A stretch of 64,000 nucleotides of DNA, from NCBI GenBank assembly GCA_025024175.1, contig QCXZ01000064.1:17174001-17238000 (forward strand). Reading direction: 5' to 3'. Positions 46,469-59,474 of the stretch are shown here, piece by piece. Source of the DNA: Rhyzopertha dominica. Lineage: Eukaryota; Arthropoda; Insecta; Coleoptera; Bostrichidae. Within the stretch, counting starts at the first letter, position 1; each line of letters opens with the position of its first letter. A model generated the notes under the pieces. It ran no database searches, was not told the DNA's origin, and worked only from the letters and a program-made list of their open reading frames with translations. The position numbers were made by a program, and so were the translations under genes.

Positions 46469-48279
46469 ATGCTTGTTTTCGTAAATACGTCAATATATTT
46501 TTAGACTAAATGTGTATGATGTGGATAGGTCAAAATTTATGGAAAGTGCCCTTTGACCTAATAAAGAGGATCGATCTATGGTAGAAAGCATACCTATGTT
46601 ATGGTATAAAGTAGATCGTGTATAAATATGATAATGTTATGTCTTACTTGTATATTCCAACCTACATTATAACAGTACATATTGTTAGAAATTTGGTTGC
46701 CAAGACTAATTATTTCTATATTTCGATAAAAACACGTACTTGCAACGTAGCAATGAGGTAATATACAGCGTTCAGTTCCTCGCCGCGCATTCCACTTATC
46801 ACAGCTTGCTCTGCAAACGCTAAGCCGGGCTGATCCCAAAAACTCATGAAAGGAGTTTACAGGTGGACTTTGTAGTCTGCACCGTCTGTTAGCGCCGCAA
46901 TTAAACTTGGAGATAAGCACTGCTCGAAACAATCTCAGCGTATCATTGCAAATTACAGTTCAACGCAGCAACTTCACACGGTCTTTACCACTGAGCTTTT
47001 CGAGGCGGCAACCATTCGTCTATGTTAAATGTGTTCCGACACGGCACGGATGGTAATGTGGCAATGCAAGGAATAATTTATAATGCAGATGTTAATTAGG
47101 GACCTCGAACAGGGAAACCGCCGCTAATAACAAGTGTGGCGAGAGTTCTTTGAATGATTCAAGTGTAATTGCCTTACAAACGTTCGCCTTTCCGTGAGAG
47201 CTGGGTGATGTGCAAAACAGACGTTTGCGTGTGGGGTTCCTAATGTGTTCCAAATCGAATGGAACCTACCACTATACTTGTACAAAAGCATAGTTGGGCA
47301 GTAACGACACTGTAATGAGTCCATTGTATAAGCAAGTAGCGATTGTTGGGTGATATTCTCCAACGTTTATAAAATATGTTACTACTGAAAACCTTATTAT
47401 TGTGTAAAAGTGGCTTAACCCCAACAGTTAGCACTGTCTTTTTCATGCGCTTACAAAATGAGTTTCATTAGAACGCAATAGGTACTAGTCTTGTGACAGA
47501 GACCTAAAATGTAAGCTATCTATAGTATACGTAACTAATACCGAAAAATGTTAGGTGAAGTAGAAATGGAGCTACCGAGACCGTTACATGAACGAACTAT
47601 GCACATGTTAATACGAATTGTTTATACGTACAAAGTGCTGGTCGATTTTTTTATTACGAGCCAGGAAGACTTATGGATGTTATATGCCACATCATAAATA
47701 ATATGACAAACTAAATGCCATTGTTGCATTTGCCATTCCTACAATGAAGAAGGATATCCACTAAAAGAAAGACTAAAAAGAATACCTCTAGGTAGCCAAA
47801 TCAAAACATATTCTTTGTTGTGGTTTTTTTGGTGACATTGTTTATTTGGTACAAGAAATTAGATACATTTTTGAGTAATTTAGGAAGGATCCCGAAATAT
47901 GTTGGTAGTAGTCGGCCCTTATTGGGTCAGGAACACCATCCACAAAACCTAGAAAATAAAATGTCTGATCTAGGCAAACACATTTAAAGACCTTTTCTTC
48001 GAACTCGCTTATCTATCTCCTCCGTAAACTTATATAAATAATTAAATTAAATGCCCGTTGTACCTTAAGAAACTAGGAAGCAGCATTGAACGAAATGTAC
48101 ATATTCCAAAACGTAGTCGATGTTGCTCACACCATCTTACCCCTTGGCCGTTTTTATGAAGACGTAAATGCTTTGACTATCGATGTGCTTGACTTGACCA
48201 CTTCACTAAATAGGTTTTCTATTGATTGCAACACTACTCTTTTTGAAAAAAAAAACTTAAAATTTTAAGCTGACGGAAG
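46469..48279. other. No gene seen; CpG-richer segment 46,780-47,170
   Basis: The first part (46,780-47,170) has higher GC and CpG, looks unique and contains homeodomain-like cores (TTAATTA, ATAATTTATAA); it could be conserved non-coding DNA. ORFs of 112 codons (46,594-46,932, minus) and 79 codons are unassigned. 47,500-48,085 is plain AT-rich. A 60-codon plus-strand frame at 48,086-48,268 precedes the HARBI1 remnant and may be its degraded N-terminal part. Confidence 0.4.
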
Positions 48280-49060
48280 GGTAGTTAAACATTTTTACTG
48301 GATTGACATGGAAAAATTGGGACATACTACGTTCTATGAGAAATACAGAAAATCGTTTCACAATGCAAGCTCTGACGGTATTTTTGTTTAAATTGCCTAC
48401 AGGAAATCGTAATTACTAATAGCGACCATTTCGCAATTAGAAAGAGAGTAAAGTGGTCTCGGAGTCAAGCTGTGATAGAGTCGTTTGAAAAAGACATTTT
48501 GCCTACGATTTTTGGTTTATCAACAATTAACCGTGAATGTTTGCTAAAAACCATACTACGGACGCTGTCGAACAATTATATAATGCTGATGGAAAACTTC
48601 TGTTAAATTGAGATGGAACATACGCGTGTAATAGAAATCTTTGTTGTGTAAACCTTTTACTATATGTACCACAAATGGTTTTTAGTAGATATTTTGGATC
48701 CTTATCTTGCAAAGCAAAATGATTCATGCACTATGGAACGCATAATTAATAACAATCTCGACCTACGTGCATTATTAAAACCAGGAGATATATTTGTTTG
48801 TATAGTGTATATTTGATTTCGTGACATAAAAAAACTTTTAGAGAATGAGGGGTTTGGCGAACCGATGCCGGCATTTAAAGAAAAACGAGCGTACTTACAC
48901 ACGGAAGAATCAAAATTCGGTGGGCTGTTGAAGCAGTTCATGGTATAATAAAAAAGGAAACACCAACTTCTCAGTAAGCAGCTAGACAACAAAATCCATC
49001 CGAAAGTAAGGAATTATTTTAGAATAACTGGTTTTCTCCAGAATTAATACGATAGGATCC
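48280..49060 (+). pseudogene. HARBI1/PIF-Harbinger (DDE_4) transposase remnant
   Basis: Pieces in order, across frames: MRNTENRFTMQALTVFLFKL (~48,336), HFAIRKRVKWSRSQAVIESF (~48,427, then EKDILPTIFGLSTINRE), DGTYACN (~48,612, first catalytic aspartate region), LRALLKPGDIFVC (~48,766), FRDIKKLLENEGFGEPMPAF and TEESK, then IRWAVEAVHGIIKK (~48,915, catalytic glutamate) and DNKIHPKVRNYFRI. This is the order in PIF/Harbinger transposases (LDGTYI...PGDVFIVDRGFRD...TTEEAN..R..R..VEA.NG). The middle aspartate (VDRG) is replaced and followed by a stop. No Myb-like partner ORF or terminal repeats found. Dead copy. Confidence 0.75.
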
Positions 49061-51699
49061 TGGAGTCCGATAATTAATATAAAAATAAAATGTTAGCAAG
49101 AATGCAGTTGCAAATAAAAATATACAATAATACGTTGGCAGTAGAGGCAGAAGGAAAGGGCTGGCTAAAAAGAAAACCTATATTTTAAAAGATGTCTAGA
49201 AGGATAAAGATAAAAGATTTCCCTAAAATGATAGAAAATTACTAAAAAATACTTTACACCTGCCCTTATCAGCACTCGCAAGTCATCTCATATCTTTCAG
49301 AAATGATGAGATAACACAAATATTTAAAAAGTTCGGCTAATACAATACAATACAATGAAAATTTTACAAATGCTTTATAGAATATATTCCCCAAAGCAGT
49401 GGGTGTCTCAGCATTACACGCCACTATTATTGCCAGTGTGCAATTAGAAGACACATGAGGGTGCTGTTTCCATGCTGTTACTGTAGTTTACCATTTCAGC
49501 TATGGAAAATATCTGGCCAAATTAATTAGACCAGCGAAAATTTTAAGCAAACTATTTAACACCGATTAAACAAATGTTTTCATTGAAGAGGATAATGATG
49601 ACGATGAAATATGTAACATCATTAGTTTTAAAACAACAATGATTTTCAATTCCGTGATGTAATCAATGAGCAATAACACTAACATGTATCTTCACAATAA
49701 AAATGATCAAAAAATTAAATATATTGGATGAGATTAATAGAATTAATCGCTTCTACCGTTTTACTTATATAGATACCCACAAAAGCGTAAGAAATCTTAA
49801 TTTATACAAATGTACATAAAGATCACAAACTATTTAATAACAGTAGGTACCTTTTGAATAACTCTGGGATGTAGATATGTAAAGTAGGTGAACAGCGGTT
49901 TCTAAAAAATATGTTTTTCTTATTAACAGATCATTCGCAATTGTTTTTTTCGCGATTACTTGACATGTATGCCACAACTCGCATTTTAGTGACTATTCAG
50001 TTTTTATTTTTTCTTATTATAAGCTGCCCTTTCGGTTTTATTGAAACGAATATTTATTATACATCACAATATAAACATGTAACAGTAAAATTCCAGTGGT
50101 GGAGACTTCGCAAATTCGCTATTAAAAATGTTTAAAGACTAAAATAGTTTTTCTCCCCCTTAGAGACGCCACTAGTAGTTCTAAATTTTTGTATACGATC
50201 CCTCTATGACAGTTACTTCATATATCCCCCCCCCCAAGGGCTTAATACTTTACCACCAATATCTAGTGTTAGTGCCAACATATGACTGTAATAGGAAATA
50301 AATCCGTGCTGGGGCATGCACTTCATGCTTATCCAGAGGGGCCAAAAACGTTACTTATTTGAGGTTTTTGTCTAAGTATGTGCATCAATTACAATTGTTA
50401 AGCATTGTAAGCAAATGATATACCGATATCAGAAACAGATCTATGACAAATCAAACAACACTAACCCCAGTGTAGCTCAGCAGTACCTACTGACGTACGG
50501 AAGAACTATTGAAAGATGTTAGTTGACGCAATATTATATAACATGTACAGGTATAGTGATTGTTGGTTAACGAATGCAAACCCTGGGCTAGACGTGAATC
50601 TCCATGAAAAAACGTAGTACGTGTAACCTTATGTAAAGCTTAACTTTAAGCATAAAAGTCTTCGTTGATGCATAACTAATACATTCATACCACACCGTTT
50701 TTAAACGGAAGGGATCTCCTCTTGTCTCAGACATTTTTAAATAGCCATGTATAACTATAATCCAGAAAATCACTTGCTATTTAACGGAACAATTCAAATA
50801 TGTTTATTTGCTCTTCGCTTTTTGGGCTCCGTCATCGTGGATCGGTAGATACTGCTTAAATTTTCAGAGCTGTTAAGTTAGACGTTCCTCCTGCGTTCAC
50901 AAAAACTTGCGAAAATTGAGCCTAATTAGATTGCCCGCCAAGTAACAGCCATTCAGGGATATTGCCGCTTTGTCAGGCGCGAGGAGATGTAATCTCTCAA
51001 ATATTGTTTTGGGGAGAACGACGAGAACAAGACAGCAACGTATGCGATTACATTGAGGTTTACTTGTCATTTTTGTGTAGACACCTTCAAGCGAGTACCG
51101 TATACAGAAAAACACCGATTTAATAGGTGCATCACACTCAACACTAATTAATTGCCATGTCATCGCATATCCAACACGTGTTGAAAGGGGATGCTTGCTT
51201 AATTTGAAATTACTGCTCTCGCCAGCTGAATGCAACATCCTGTCGCCGTGCTGTTCCGAACTCCCTGATTTGTGAAGCATATATTTTTTTACTGCGCTAT
51301 AACGAAATTTATTTACGAGGATAATTTTCGAATTTGGATATTCCTAGGTTCGTTGTTGGGCTGTGCTAACGTCTTAACGAGATGTCAATCTCACTGAATG
51401 GCTTTCACTTGCCACAACATACTAAGTCACTAACGAGCAGCTGCATGTCTTCTTCGAAAACATAATCTAATAATAACCGCGGGCGTTCGACAAATCCCTA
51501 TGCGTTGAACATCCGGATCGTTAGCAAAATTTGTTTTGAATAAGCACTCAGCTATGACTGATGGCAGTTCACATGTCCTTTTCTTTATAGAATTGTGAAA
51601 GAACTGAGGACCAGGACAGGCTATGATAGACTTCAAGTAGGGAACGTATCCACAGTTATTGCAAATTACTACATTTGATGGTTACTAAATAATGAGCAG
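49061..51699. other. No gene seen; CpG-richer segment 50,880-51,640
   Basis: 49,060-50,880 is AT-rich with a C-run at 50,228. The segment 50,880-51,640 is less AT-rich and looks unique; its 127-codon minus-strand frame (50,897-51,280) and 68-codon frame (51,430-51,636) show no motif I know. Candidate for conserved non-coding DNA rather than a gene. Confidence 0.4.
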
Positions 51700-52160
51700 C
51701 AATGGAAAATATATTTCATATAAAAATTGGAGAGATTTATAGAAAAACTTCAAACGGCGAGCTGATCCCTGGGCTACATTTACAAAATGTAAGTTACACG
51801 CAAAACAGTCTGTGTATTAAGGATTACTTGCATATCAATTTATTGTTTGGCAAGAAAGTATCTGTGGTCTTCACGCATAGAGAGCGTGGTAACTGTTGGA
51901 TTCCATTCGATTTGATATGTCAAAAAATGTTTACTTTACGTTCACATTCCAAATAGCATTACATCGGACTTAACTGGGTTAATTTTTAGGTTGTATTTTT
52001 CAGAGAATTTCATTAGTCTCTCCAGTTATTTATTGACTGTTGCATTTGCTTAAGAAATATTCGGGAAAATATAAATAAACCTGAGTGTTATCTGCACTAG
52101 ACTGATAACTACAGGAGACGAAAACTTTGCACATTTCGAATGAGTATAAGGTGAACAGAA
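51700..52160 (-). pseudogene. Non-LTR reverse transcriptase remnant, 'DTQ' type
   Basis: Minus-strand frames give ADNTQVYLYFP (52,060-52,110; from (Y)ADDTQVYLSF, second aspartate changed to asparagine), CNSQ/NINN-like remains, then FSEKYNLKINPVKSDVMLFG (51,940-52,020) and LNGIQLPRSLCVKTT (51,860-51,910). This is the region from the catalytic box to the thumb of a CR1/Jockey-like RT, the same type as 35,100-35,690. Two or more frameshifts. The 84-codon plus-strand frame at 51,702-51,956 is a shadow. Confidence 0.65.
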
Positions 52161-55100
52161 GTGCATGCACCTAGGGTAGATAAGTTAAGAAGAAACCGCG
52201 AAACAGGTAGCTTAAGATTTAAAAAAAGCTTTATTTTAAGACAATTGTAACAGAGCAGTTTTTTACCATGACGAAGATATAACGTCATAAATTAATAGGA
52301 CCATATGCATTTGTGGTATCATTCTAGTCCTTATTGTCTAAGGCATTCAACCATTATGTCATGTAACATAAAAACAATCAAAATGGGCACAACTGAACAA
52401 ATTTTATGGTTATTTAGTAAATGCATAAGATGATATTTAAACAATTCCATATAAATATAAACAAGCAAAGTGGGATCAGTCAATTTACAATTTGACATAC
52501 CTAATCGATATACAAGGCACCTCAAAGAAGTTGTTAGAGGTAGGAACGTGGGGTAAAACTGCTGGTACTTTATGTTATTTCCTATTGCAGCAAGCACTTG
52601 TTGAATTTATTACATTTTAGAATACATTTCCAAAACTAACAAAAACGTCGAAACAAAAACAAATTCCTTAGAAACTGAAAGAACTAAGAATGTCCGGATA
52701 TTTTGTCTATTGTACTAAATTAAGTTTTTATAATTTTTGGAACCGTCTTCCTTAATTCAAGATGTTCAGCAAGTGCTCACTGCAGTTGGAAGGAACATGA
52801 GGTACCAGCAGGTTTAAAGTTACACAGCCGAACATTTTTTTTCATCAGTCACGCTTGAAAAAATTGCATTTGCTCCGCCTACTACATACATCACGAGTTA
52901 AGTAACTATTTTTTCAATTATGTCGATATAATTTAATTGTTTCAAATGGATAGTGGTTGAATTCCCTAAAGTGCAACTAAATTGCATTTAGACAGTAAAA
53001 CAATCCAAACATCTATGAGTGGAAATGATAAGGTGACATAAACCGTATTCTTACAATTTTCAGCGAAAGTTGCCGTCAAAAGTAAAAGTATACAATGCAA
53101 AAGTTGTAGATAATAAAAAAAATCAATTTCTATCTAGATACCTTTTAACATAACCTTAAAGTTTCCGAGAAAAATGTGAAAAATCGACATTTTTTTTTGT
53201 TTTAGCGTTTTCTATTTTTAATTTCATTTTTAATCCAATTTTAATTAAACTTGGTCACAGTATAACTATCTGTAGCTGAAACAACTACTTTTTTTTCGGA
53301 TTAAAGTCACACCGTTTCAGAAACATTCATGTTTTCAGGACCAAAACACTTTCTTTCAGACTAATTATACTAGAAAGAATTATCATACAGAGTTCTGCCG
53401 GTGTTGATTCCTTTAGTTGACATATACTTTGACACAACGCATCACATATATTGCGTGAATACAGTATAGCTTTTAAAAGTCATTTGAACTAAAGTTAAAA
53501 ATGTATATTTTAATTATTTAACATATAATGATTGTAGGAACAAAAAAAAAGATAAATAATTTCCGTGACCGTGAAATTTTCATTGTCAAAGATTATTAAA
53601 TATCTATAAGTTTAGACGAAAGGAGACAGTATTAATTGAAGTTAGATCTTGACTGCTCGAATTATTTCACCTAAATGGTCAGTCTTAGCCTGTTACCGTA
53701 CTCTCTCTGGTCGCAGCCACCTTCATGACAAAAAAGGCATTAAATCACCATTAACACCTGCTGATGTTCAAACGCTTATTGAACATTACGACTTACTGCT
53801 TATTATATTCGAAATACTGCACCTAATTCCTATAATTTAATAATTTAGCAACACTTCTCTGTAAACTGCAAATTGTTGTATATCCTACGCTGAGCTTCTT
53901 AAGGTTACACATCAACATTCCCAATACTTTGGAAGCTTGTCTTCAACGATCGAAGGTTTCGCTGTCAGACGCAGGCCTCTACGCGGCGAACAATTATAAA
54001 GCTTGCCGGTGGCATGCATTGTCAACTTCCTTCGGTACTCCGTGTTTGAGGAGAAATTGGTTAATCTGCTACGCTCAGCACTAAGAAACTTGACATCAGT
54101 AGTTAACGTTACACATCTAGGTATTCATTTACAGCCCTCGGATTAGACGCGTTTCACATGATTATGTGAGCAAATTTAGTTTCCTATTTAATACATACGA
54201 GGTTAGCGGAAAATATTCAGTAGACTCTATAAATAAATCTTATTTTTCAAAATAATTCATATAAAAGGTATGCAGTATACATACCAACAATTTGCTTTGA
54301 TTTGCCTTTAAAATTTATTCAGATGTGCAGGCTTCAACCTTGTTGTCGTCACATCAAAACGAAATAGTAAGCAATATAAAGTAAAGGGGTTGAATAGTAC
54401 CTCCTAATTACACGATATCTTCCAGGAATCATTGGATCATTTGAAACCCTTTTAAACAATGTTTTATCTTGTAAGTGTAGAAGAGAACTCTTTTGAGCAT
54501 AAACAATTTATTAGCATAAAGTGCACTTCTATTCTCTGGAGTTCGGTACCGGTCGCCGTAGTGAACATTTTTACATAGTTATTTTGTTATACGAACAATA
54601 AACAGCTGACAATGGTAGGTATACCTGGTGAATATAGCACGACCGTGTTGTCGTGGACTTGTGGTTGTTTAATATTGTGATTTTGTCAGACTTCACCGAC
54701 ACCCGATGCACTAAATAACAGAGTAAATCAAAGCAGAATGTTTGACTAACATAATAATTATTAAGCAAGTTGCATGTGCATTATGAGCAATAGGTAGTTA
54801 TTTTCTTCTGTAATTAAAGTCAGCATTATACATAATAAGCACAGCAAACATATGGCAAGCGCTGCACCCCAGAGTAGATTAGGAATGTTTAAATATAGGT
54901 CAACTGCAGTTCACGCTGTTAGAATTAATTCCATATGAGATATTTATGTATTGTCCATGTGCGCCTGAACCCTTTTTACTGTTATTTTACTCTTTTATGA
55001 TTTTTTAATCTGCTTATTTCTATTTTACCTATTCAGACGCGACAATAAATCACAAAATAAGTTAAACACAAGTAGCAGTAGTAAAATTTCATGCACTCAG

Positions 55101-55320
55101 AATATCAGTAGTACTCATCTTTTTTGACGTTCTGCCAGTCAAAAAAAAGATCCTCCTATAAAAAGAAGAACTTAACAAAGCCGAAAGAAAACAAAACATA
55201 TAAGAGAAACAGCTTGGAACTGTGTACACTGCTAAAAATTGCTATTGCTTGCTCATGACGAGCGTAACATCGAACGACCATATTAAATTCTAAGACTTTA
55301 GTTCATGATGTGGTCTAGAG
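52161..55320. other. No gene seen
   Basis: AT-rich with homopolymer runs (53,180-53,300). No protein or repeat structure recognised. Confidence 0.5.
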
Positions 55321-56085
55321 TTAAGTTCTTGCGTTTCCGTTACCTTTATTATTGTTGTCGTTACGTAAAGTAGTTCCGTGAAACCGGCCAAATATGCACA
55401 AGAAGTAAACAATTGTGATACAAAAAGTTCCTGGAAATGGAAACCGTCTTAGAAGCACACTGGCTCGCCGTGGAAGACAGTACCCAACAAAATACAGAAA
55501 CCCTGCAAGAAAAATCACATTAGATGAGAAAATAATAGCTCAGAAGAAGGTTGGGGAAGAAACTGCTCAAGATCTGTGACCGAAATCCCTCTTAAACGAC
55601 CTAGAACAAGAAAGCTTAGGAGAAAGAGAAGAAATCATAGCGGCAACAACAGAAGGATGTGTAAGAAACCACTATGATAGCGCGTTAATACTGTAGAGAA
55701 ACTAGGAAGACCTGGAAACAAGCTCACCCACAGAATATCTGGACAACCATAACGAATCTCCAAGGTTATGCATACAGACGAGAAATATCCCTCGGGGCAA
55801 CATCAGCACCTCTAAAGCTTTAGCAAACGAATTGATAAATACATAGGATATCACCCAAAGGAGGCTAAACTTAATCACGAAAGAGCAACTTAATAATAAA
55901 CAGAAAGGTCTTGAACCTGTACACAACCTTATGCAGACATTCCAATATTCAGCTTTCCACAAGCGCTACGTTAGAGTCCACTGTGAAAGGCGTGTCACCC
56001 CTCCAACCCAACATAGACGGCTGGTCTGGCGGTATATATGAGATCAGCAGAAATGCGCACCATACGTTTATAAGATATTTGTAAG
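55321..56085 (+). mobile_element. Diverged relative of the 44,995 retroposon
   Basis: Shares ordered blocks with 44,995-46,451: a CACA(T/C)TGGCTC block, a CCTGGAAA/CATGGAAA block after (T/C)AGGAAG, AGC(T/A)T(T/A)AGCAA(A/G)CGA, and the end block CC(T/C)CCAACCCAAC-type sequence followed by GG(T/C)CTGGCGGTATAT. Frames such as LANELINT-DITQRRLNLI and ERRVTPPTQHRRLVWRYI can be read but are interrupted. It lacks a visible simple-repeat tail and target duplication, so it is older or truncated. Purine-rich on the plus strand. Confidence 0.6.
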
Positions 56086-56109
56086 ATTTGAACTAAGCGC
56101 GTTAACGTG

Positions 56110-57187
56110 CAGGATGTCCCATTTTCGTTGTAATTGTAACGTATCTCGGTAACTATTAATGCTAGAGGGTTGCGGTTTCGACATTACAGTATTACTTTTT
56201 TATTCTGAGTTCAGCTGTACCGTCACGATTTTTGTATCGTCTTTTGTTTTAAAGCCATAGCCAACTTTTCGAAAATGTAACATTTCTCCTGCTCTTAATT
56301 TCTTGCTTGTGTATGTAGATACAAAAAAAAACTGTAAAGACATTGTTGTAGATATTTTTATTCTGAATTTAGTGGCGTACTCAGAATTTGTTTAAGGGGT
56401 CACATTTTTGAGATATAACACAAACTTGCATTTTTTTAAATGGAAACCATAGTTGGCTTTGCTTTGGTTGAAAGGGCTAATTTTTTCTGATTAAAAAAAT
56501 GTATACATTGTGAGGTTTATTTTTACTAATTTTGCGTTTACATCCAGGAGGCTATGGGATAAGAAAATACACGATATAATTTATATTATTAAGTAAAAAA
56601 TTTTAATCCTTTAAAATAATATATGCATATTTGAATACATGAATACATACATAAGACTCCTAAGAGCGCTCATGCATTTTTTTTTCGATAATCTAGGAGG
56701 CCGCCTAACTATAATGAAAGTGATTGTTTATTTGGAGATAAGTACCTATGCATTGTTTATCATCAAATATTTACATCCACTTTGACGTAAAACGTAAAAT
56801 CTCATTAAATTATTACAAAAATTGGAATCATACCAAAATTAGAAAAGATGAACCTAACAATGTATACATTTACTTAATCAGAAAAAAATAGTTTTTTTCA
56901 ACCATAGAAAGCCAACTGTGGTTTCCATTTAAAAATTGCAAGTTGTGTTATATCTAAAGAATGTGACCCCTTAAAAAATTCTCAGTACGCCACTGAATTC
57001 AGAATAAATATATCTATAAAAATGTCTTTACTGTTTTTTGTGTCTACATAGCCAATCGAGATATTGAGAACTGAAGAAATGTTACATTTTCCAAAAGTTG
57101 GCTATGGCTTTAAAACAAAAGATGATACAAAAATGGCGGCGGTACAGNTGAATTCAGAACAAAAAAAAAACAACCAAAATGGGACAT
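56110..57187. mobile_element. Foldback (long inverted repeat) element
   Basis: The left arm (56,110-56,545) and the reverse complement of the right arm (56,843-57,187) align over their whole length. Both start with GATGTCCCATTTT and share TTTTAAAGCCATAGCCAAC, GTGGCGTACT(C/G)AGAATT and TTAAATGGAAACCA. The left arm has ~60 extra bases (56,140-56,205). About 300 bp of AT-rich loop separates them. Length, arm size and lack of ORFs fit a foldback or MITE-type element. No target duplication found; one N at 57,148. Confidence 0.85.
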
Positions 57188-59313
57188 CTGTATATAATTT
57201 TAATCCAAAGTTATAGCCTTTTCTATGATCTTTATACGATAAATTTATAAAATCTTTAAGGGCATTTTAGTTAAGTACGTAGGTATGCCAAGATGATGAA
57301 ATACAAATCCTGTAAACAATACAAATGTACTACACATAACATAAGCTAGACAGCAAGCATACAATCATCGCATCTTCAGCGTGCTGGAAAAAATAATCCA
57401 GGCGTAATATGTTACTGCGCCGAGACTCTTTTGTATAGCTGTGACAAATTCAGTGCAGTTAAAAGTGTCGTATTTAGAAAAAAAAAGGAGTTCGTTCTTT
57501 AGCTGCATAAAGAAATCCTGTACGCCATTGAAACTTATGATAAATATTCCGCTGGATGAAAAGCGTATGCAGACGAATATATTTCTCGATTTCAAAAGGC
57601 ACTACATGTAAAAAACGGGCGAGATATTCGCAGCCACCCTTTTCATAACGTGCCTCGCGGCCTGACGCACGCCATTTAATTTGCTTTTAGCTGTTATATG
57701 TTACGTTTTATCAGATGCATTTTACTTTATTTGCATCATTTTTTAAGTACCAGAGCGGGCATGACAGCGGGAGCATTCAACGGGAGAGCACTTTACAATC
57801 TCATTACGTAGTCATACTGGACGACACCTTTACATTTATCGTAATATATATATTTTGTAATTATTTCCATATTTCATAGACTGCTTAATTGTGATTGTTT
57901 CGGTTTAATCATTTCTTCACGACCAAATACATATATATTTATATACAATTATTGTATTTTTTATACAATTTAGCACAGCGAAAACCTTCCATACCTTTCA
58001 GTTTAGAAGCAATTTTTTTTAATATTTTGCAACCGTCATTTTTCCATAATGTTGGATAGTTCTTGTTTCATTTGATAGCCAATTTGTGGTGAATAGCAAC
58101 AAAGTTTCTGAGGAACTCAAAAATATAAAAATAAGCCGTTTGATTAGAAAATCTCTGAAAATTATCACAACAGAATCTGTTGTAGTACAGATTGGCAGAT
58201 GGATCTGTAACAACGAAAGGAATGTTGAGAAAGAACCGATATTGCTATAGGTTTAACTACATATAAAGAAAATAATGCTGTACATGGAGTAACCTTAATT
58301 TGAAAATCAATTTTTTACAATCACAAATAGCATTTAAGCTTGACCGTGGATTATACTGTCTTTCTTCTGTTTTAATTTAACAACTTTTTTTGTTTGCGGA
58401 TTGAGATAATTCAGTTACGGTGTGCTGTTATATGTGCTGTCAGTCAATACATTTACTCGCGGAAAGACACTCCATAGCCAAAGAAGAAAAGCAATAGCAA
58501 TTGTTTAAAGGTAGATCATAATATTATAGTTTATGAGAACAAATAAAATGAAAGATGCTTTTAGCCTGCCGCAATGGTAAAATTCACAATCAAAGTGGTA
58601 GTAACATTAGCTGCACTACACAAAGCTTCCACAGTGCAAGGGAGGTAGACTATGAGGTTACCACACGCCTACTATACCAATAACTATTGTTATTTCTTAC
58701 CTTTGAAAGAAAAATAGGACCGTAAATTGTTGGAAAATCTTTATAAAGCCATCAATTTCGTGACTGTAACTTGATCTGCTACCTTCAGTACTATCGTGCT
58801 CACTGATGTTCAGTGATCGCCGTGCATATTCTAGCTTGACAGCAGTTATAAAAAGGCGGCACAAAGAATTCAGAAATCAACGCCGCTCGCGTTGCATGAA
58901 TCATTCATAGAAACGCTGTATTACCTCGCACTGTACAGTGGAAGCCCTGAGTTATAACATAAATACTTCGTTGATCGCGTAATTAGCAGATATGCAACAG
59001 TTTACTTTACACCCAGATCTTTGTGACTTAACTCCGTAAGACTTCTTATAACCATATATTAAGAACTCTATATTTAGATCGGTGGAAATAGACATATTAG
59101 GTTGATAAATTAAAAAAAAATCAAAATATCTTCCTACAGTTTTCATAGCTTAATTTTGTTAGTGCTTTTATATTTTGCATCTTTTTTTGCAATAAACTTT
59201 ATGCTCTTATTTTTACCACAGTCTATTCACAAATAAAACAACAAACTTTCGCTTTCGTTTGAATTGTCCATCATGATTAGAATTTACACGGCTTTAGGAA
59301 AGCGGATAAACAG

Positions 59314-59369
59314 TTATCTTCACACTGCTAAGCCACTGTTATATTGAGAAAAACCAAGTGTGAAGATAA
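59314..59369. repeat. 13-bp inverted repeat with GATA cores
   Basis: TTATCTTCACACT at 59,314-59,326 and its exact complement AGTGTGAAGATAA at 59,357-59,369, separated by 30 bases. Each arm carries a GATAA/TTATC core, the GATA-factor site. Too short a stem for a microRNA precursor. It could be a paired regulatory site or chance. Confidence 0.6.
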
Positions 59370-59458
59370 GACAATAGCGACTCGGCCATTTGTGATTGGC
59401 CGTTCCGAGATCCGAAGGTTTTTCAAGCAGTACCTTCAAGTCTTGACAAGATTTTCAA

Positions 59459-59474
59459 TCGATAATATTATCGA
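59459..59474. repeat. 16-bp perfect palindrome
   Basis: TCGATAATATTATCGA is self-complementary over its full length. It sits about 90 bp from the GATA inverted repeat and itself has GATAA/TTATC cores and an ATCGATA core, known in Drosophila as the DREF/BEAF-type motif. Regulatory role is inferred only. Confidence 0.6.

Noticed and set aside
50897..51280. 127-codon minus-strand ORF as a gene
   Set aside because: No motif, no splice or promoter context; the surrounding segment looks like unique non-coding DNA.
58845..58870. TATAAAAAGGCGGC as the promoter of a gene
   Set aside because: No ORF, transcript signal or LTR structure follows downstream.
42690..58980. Similar blocks (CACTGTA(T/C)AGTGGA and TACCTTCAGTAC) near 42.7 kb and 58.8-58.9 kb as copies of one element
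   Set aside because: The two short blocks are in different relative order and spacing and nothing between them aligns; probably chance.
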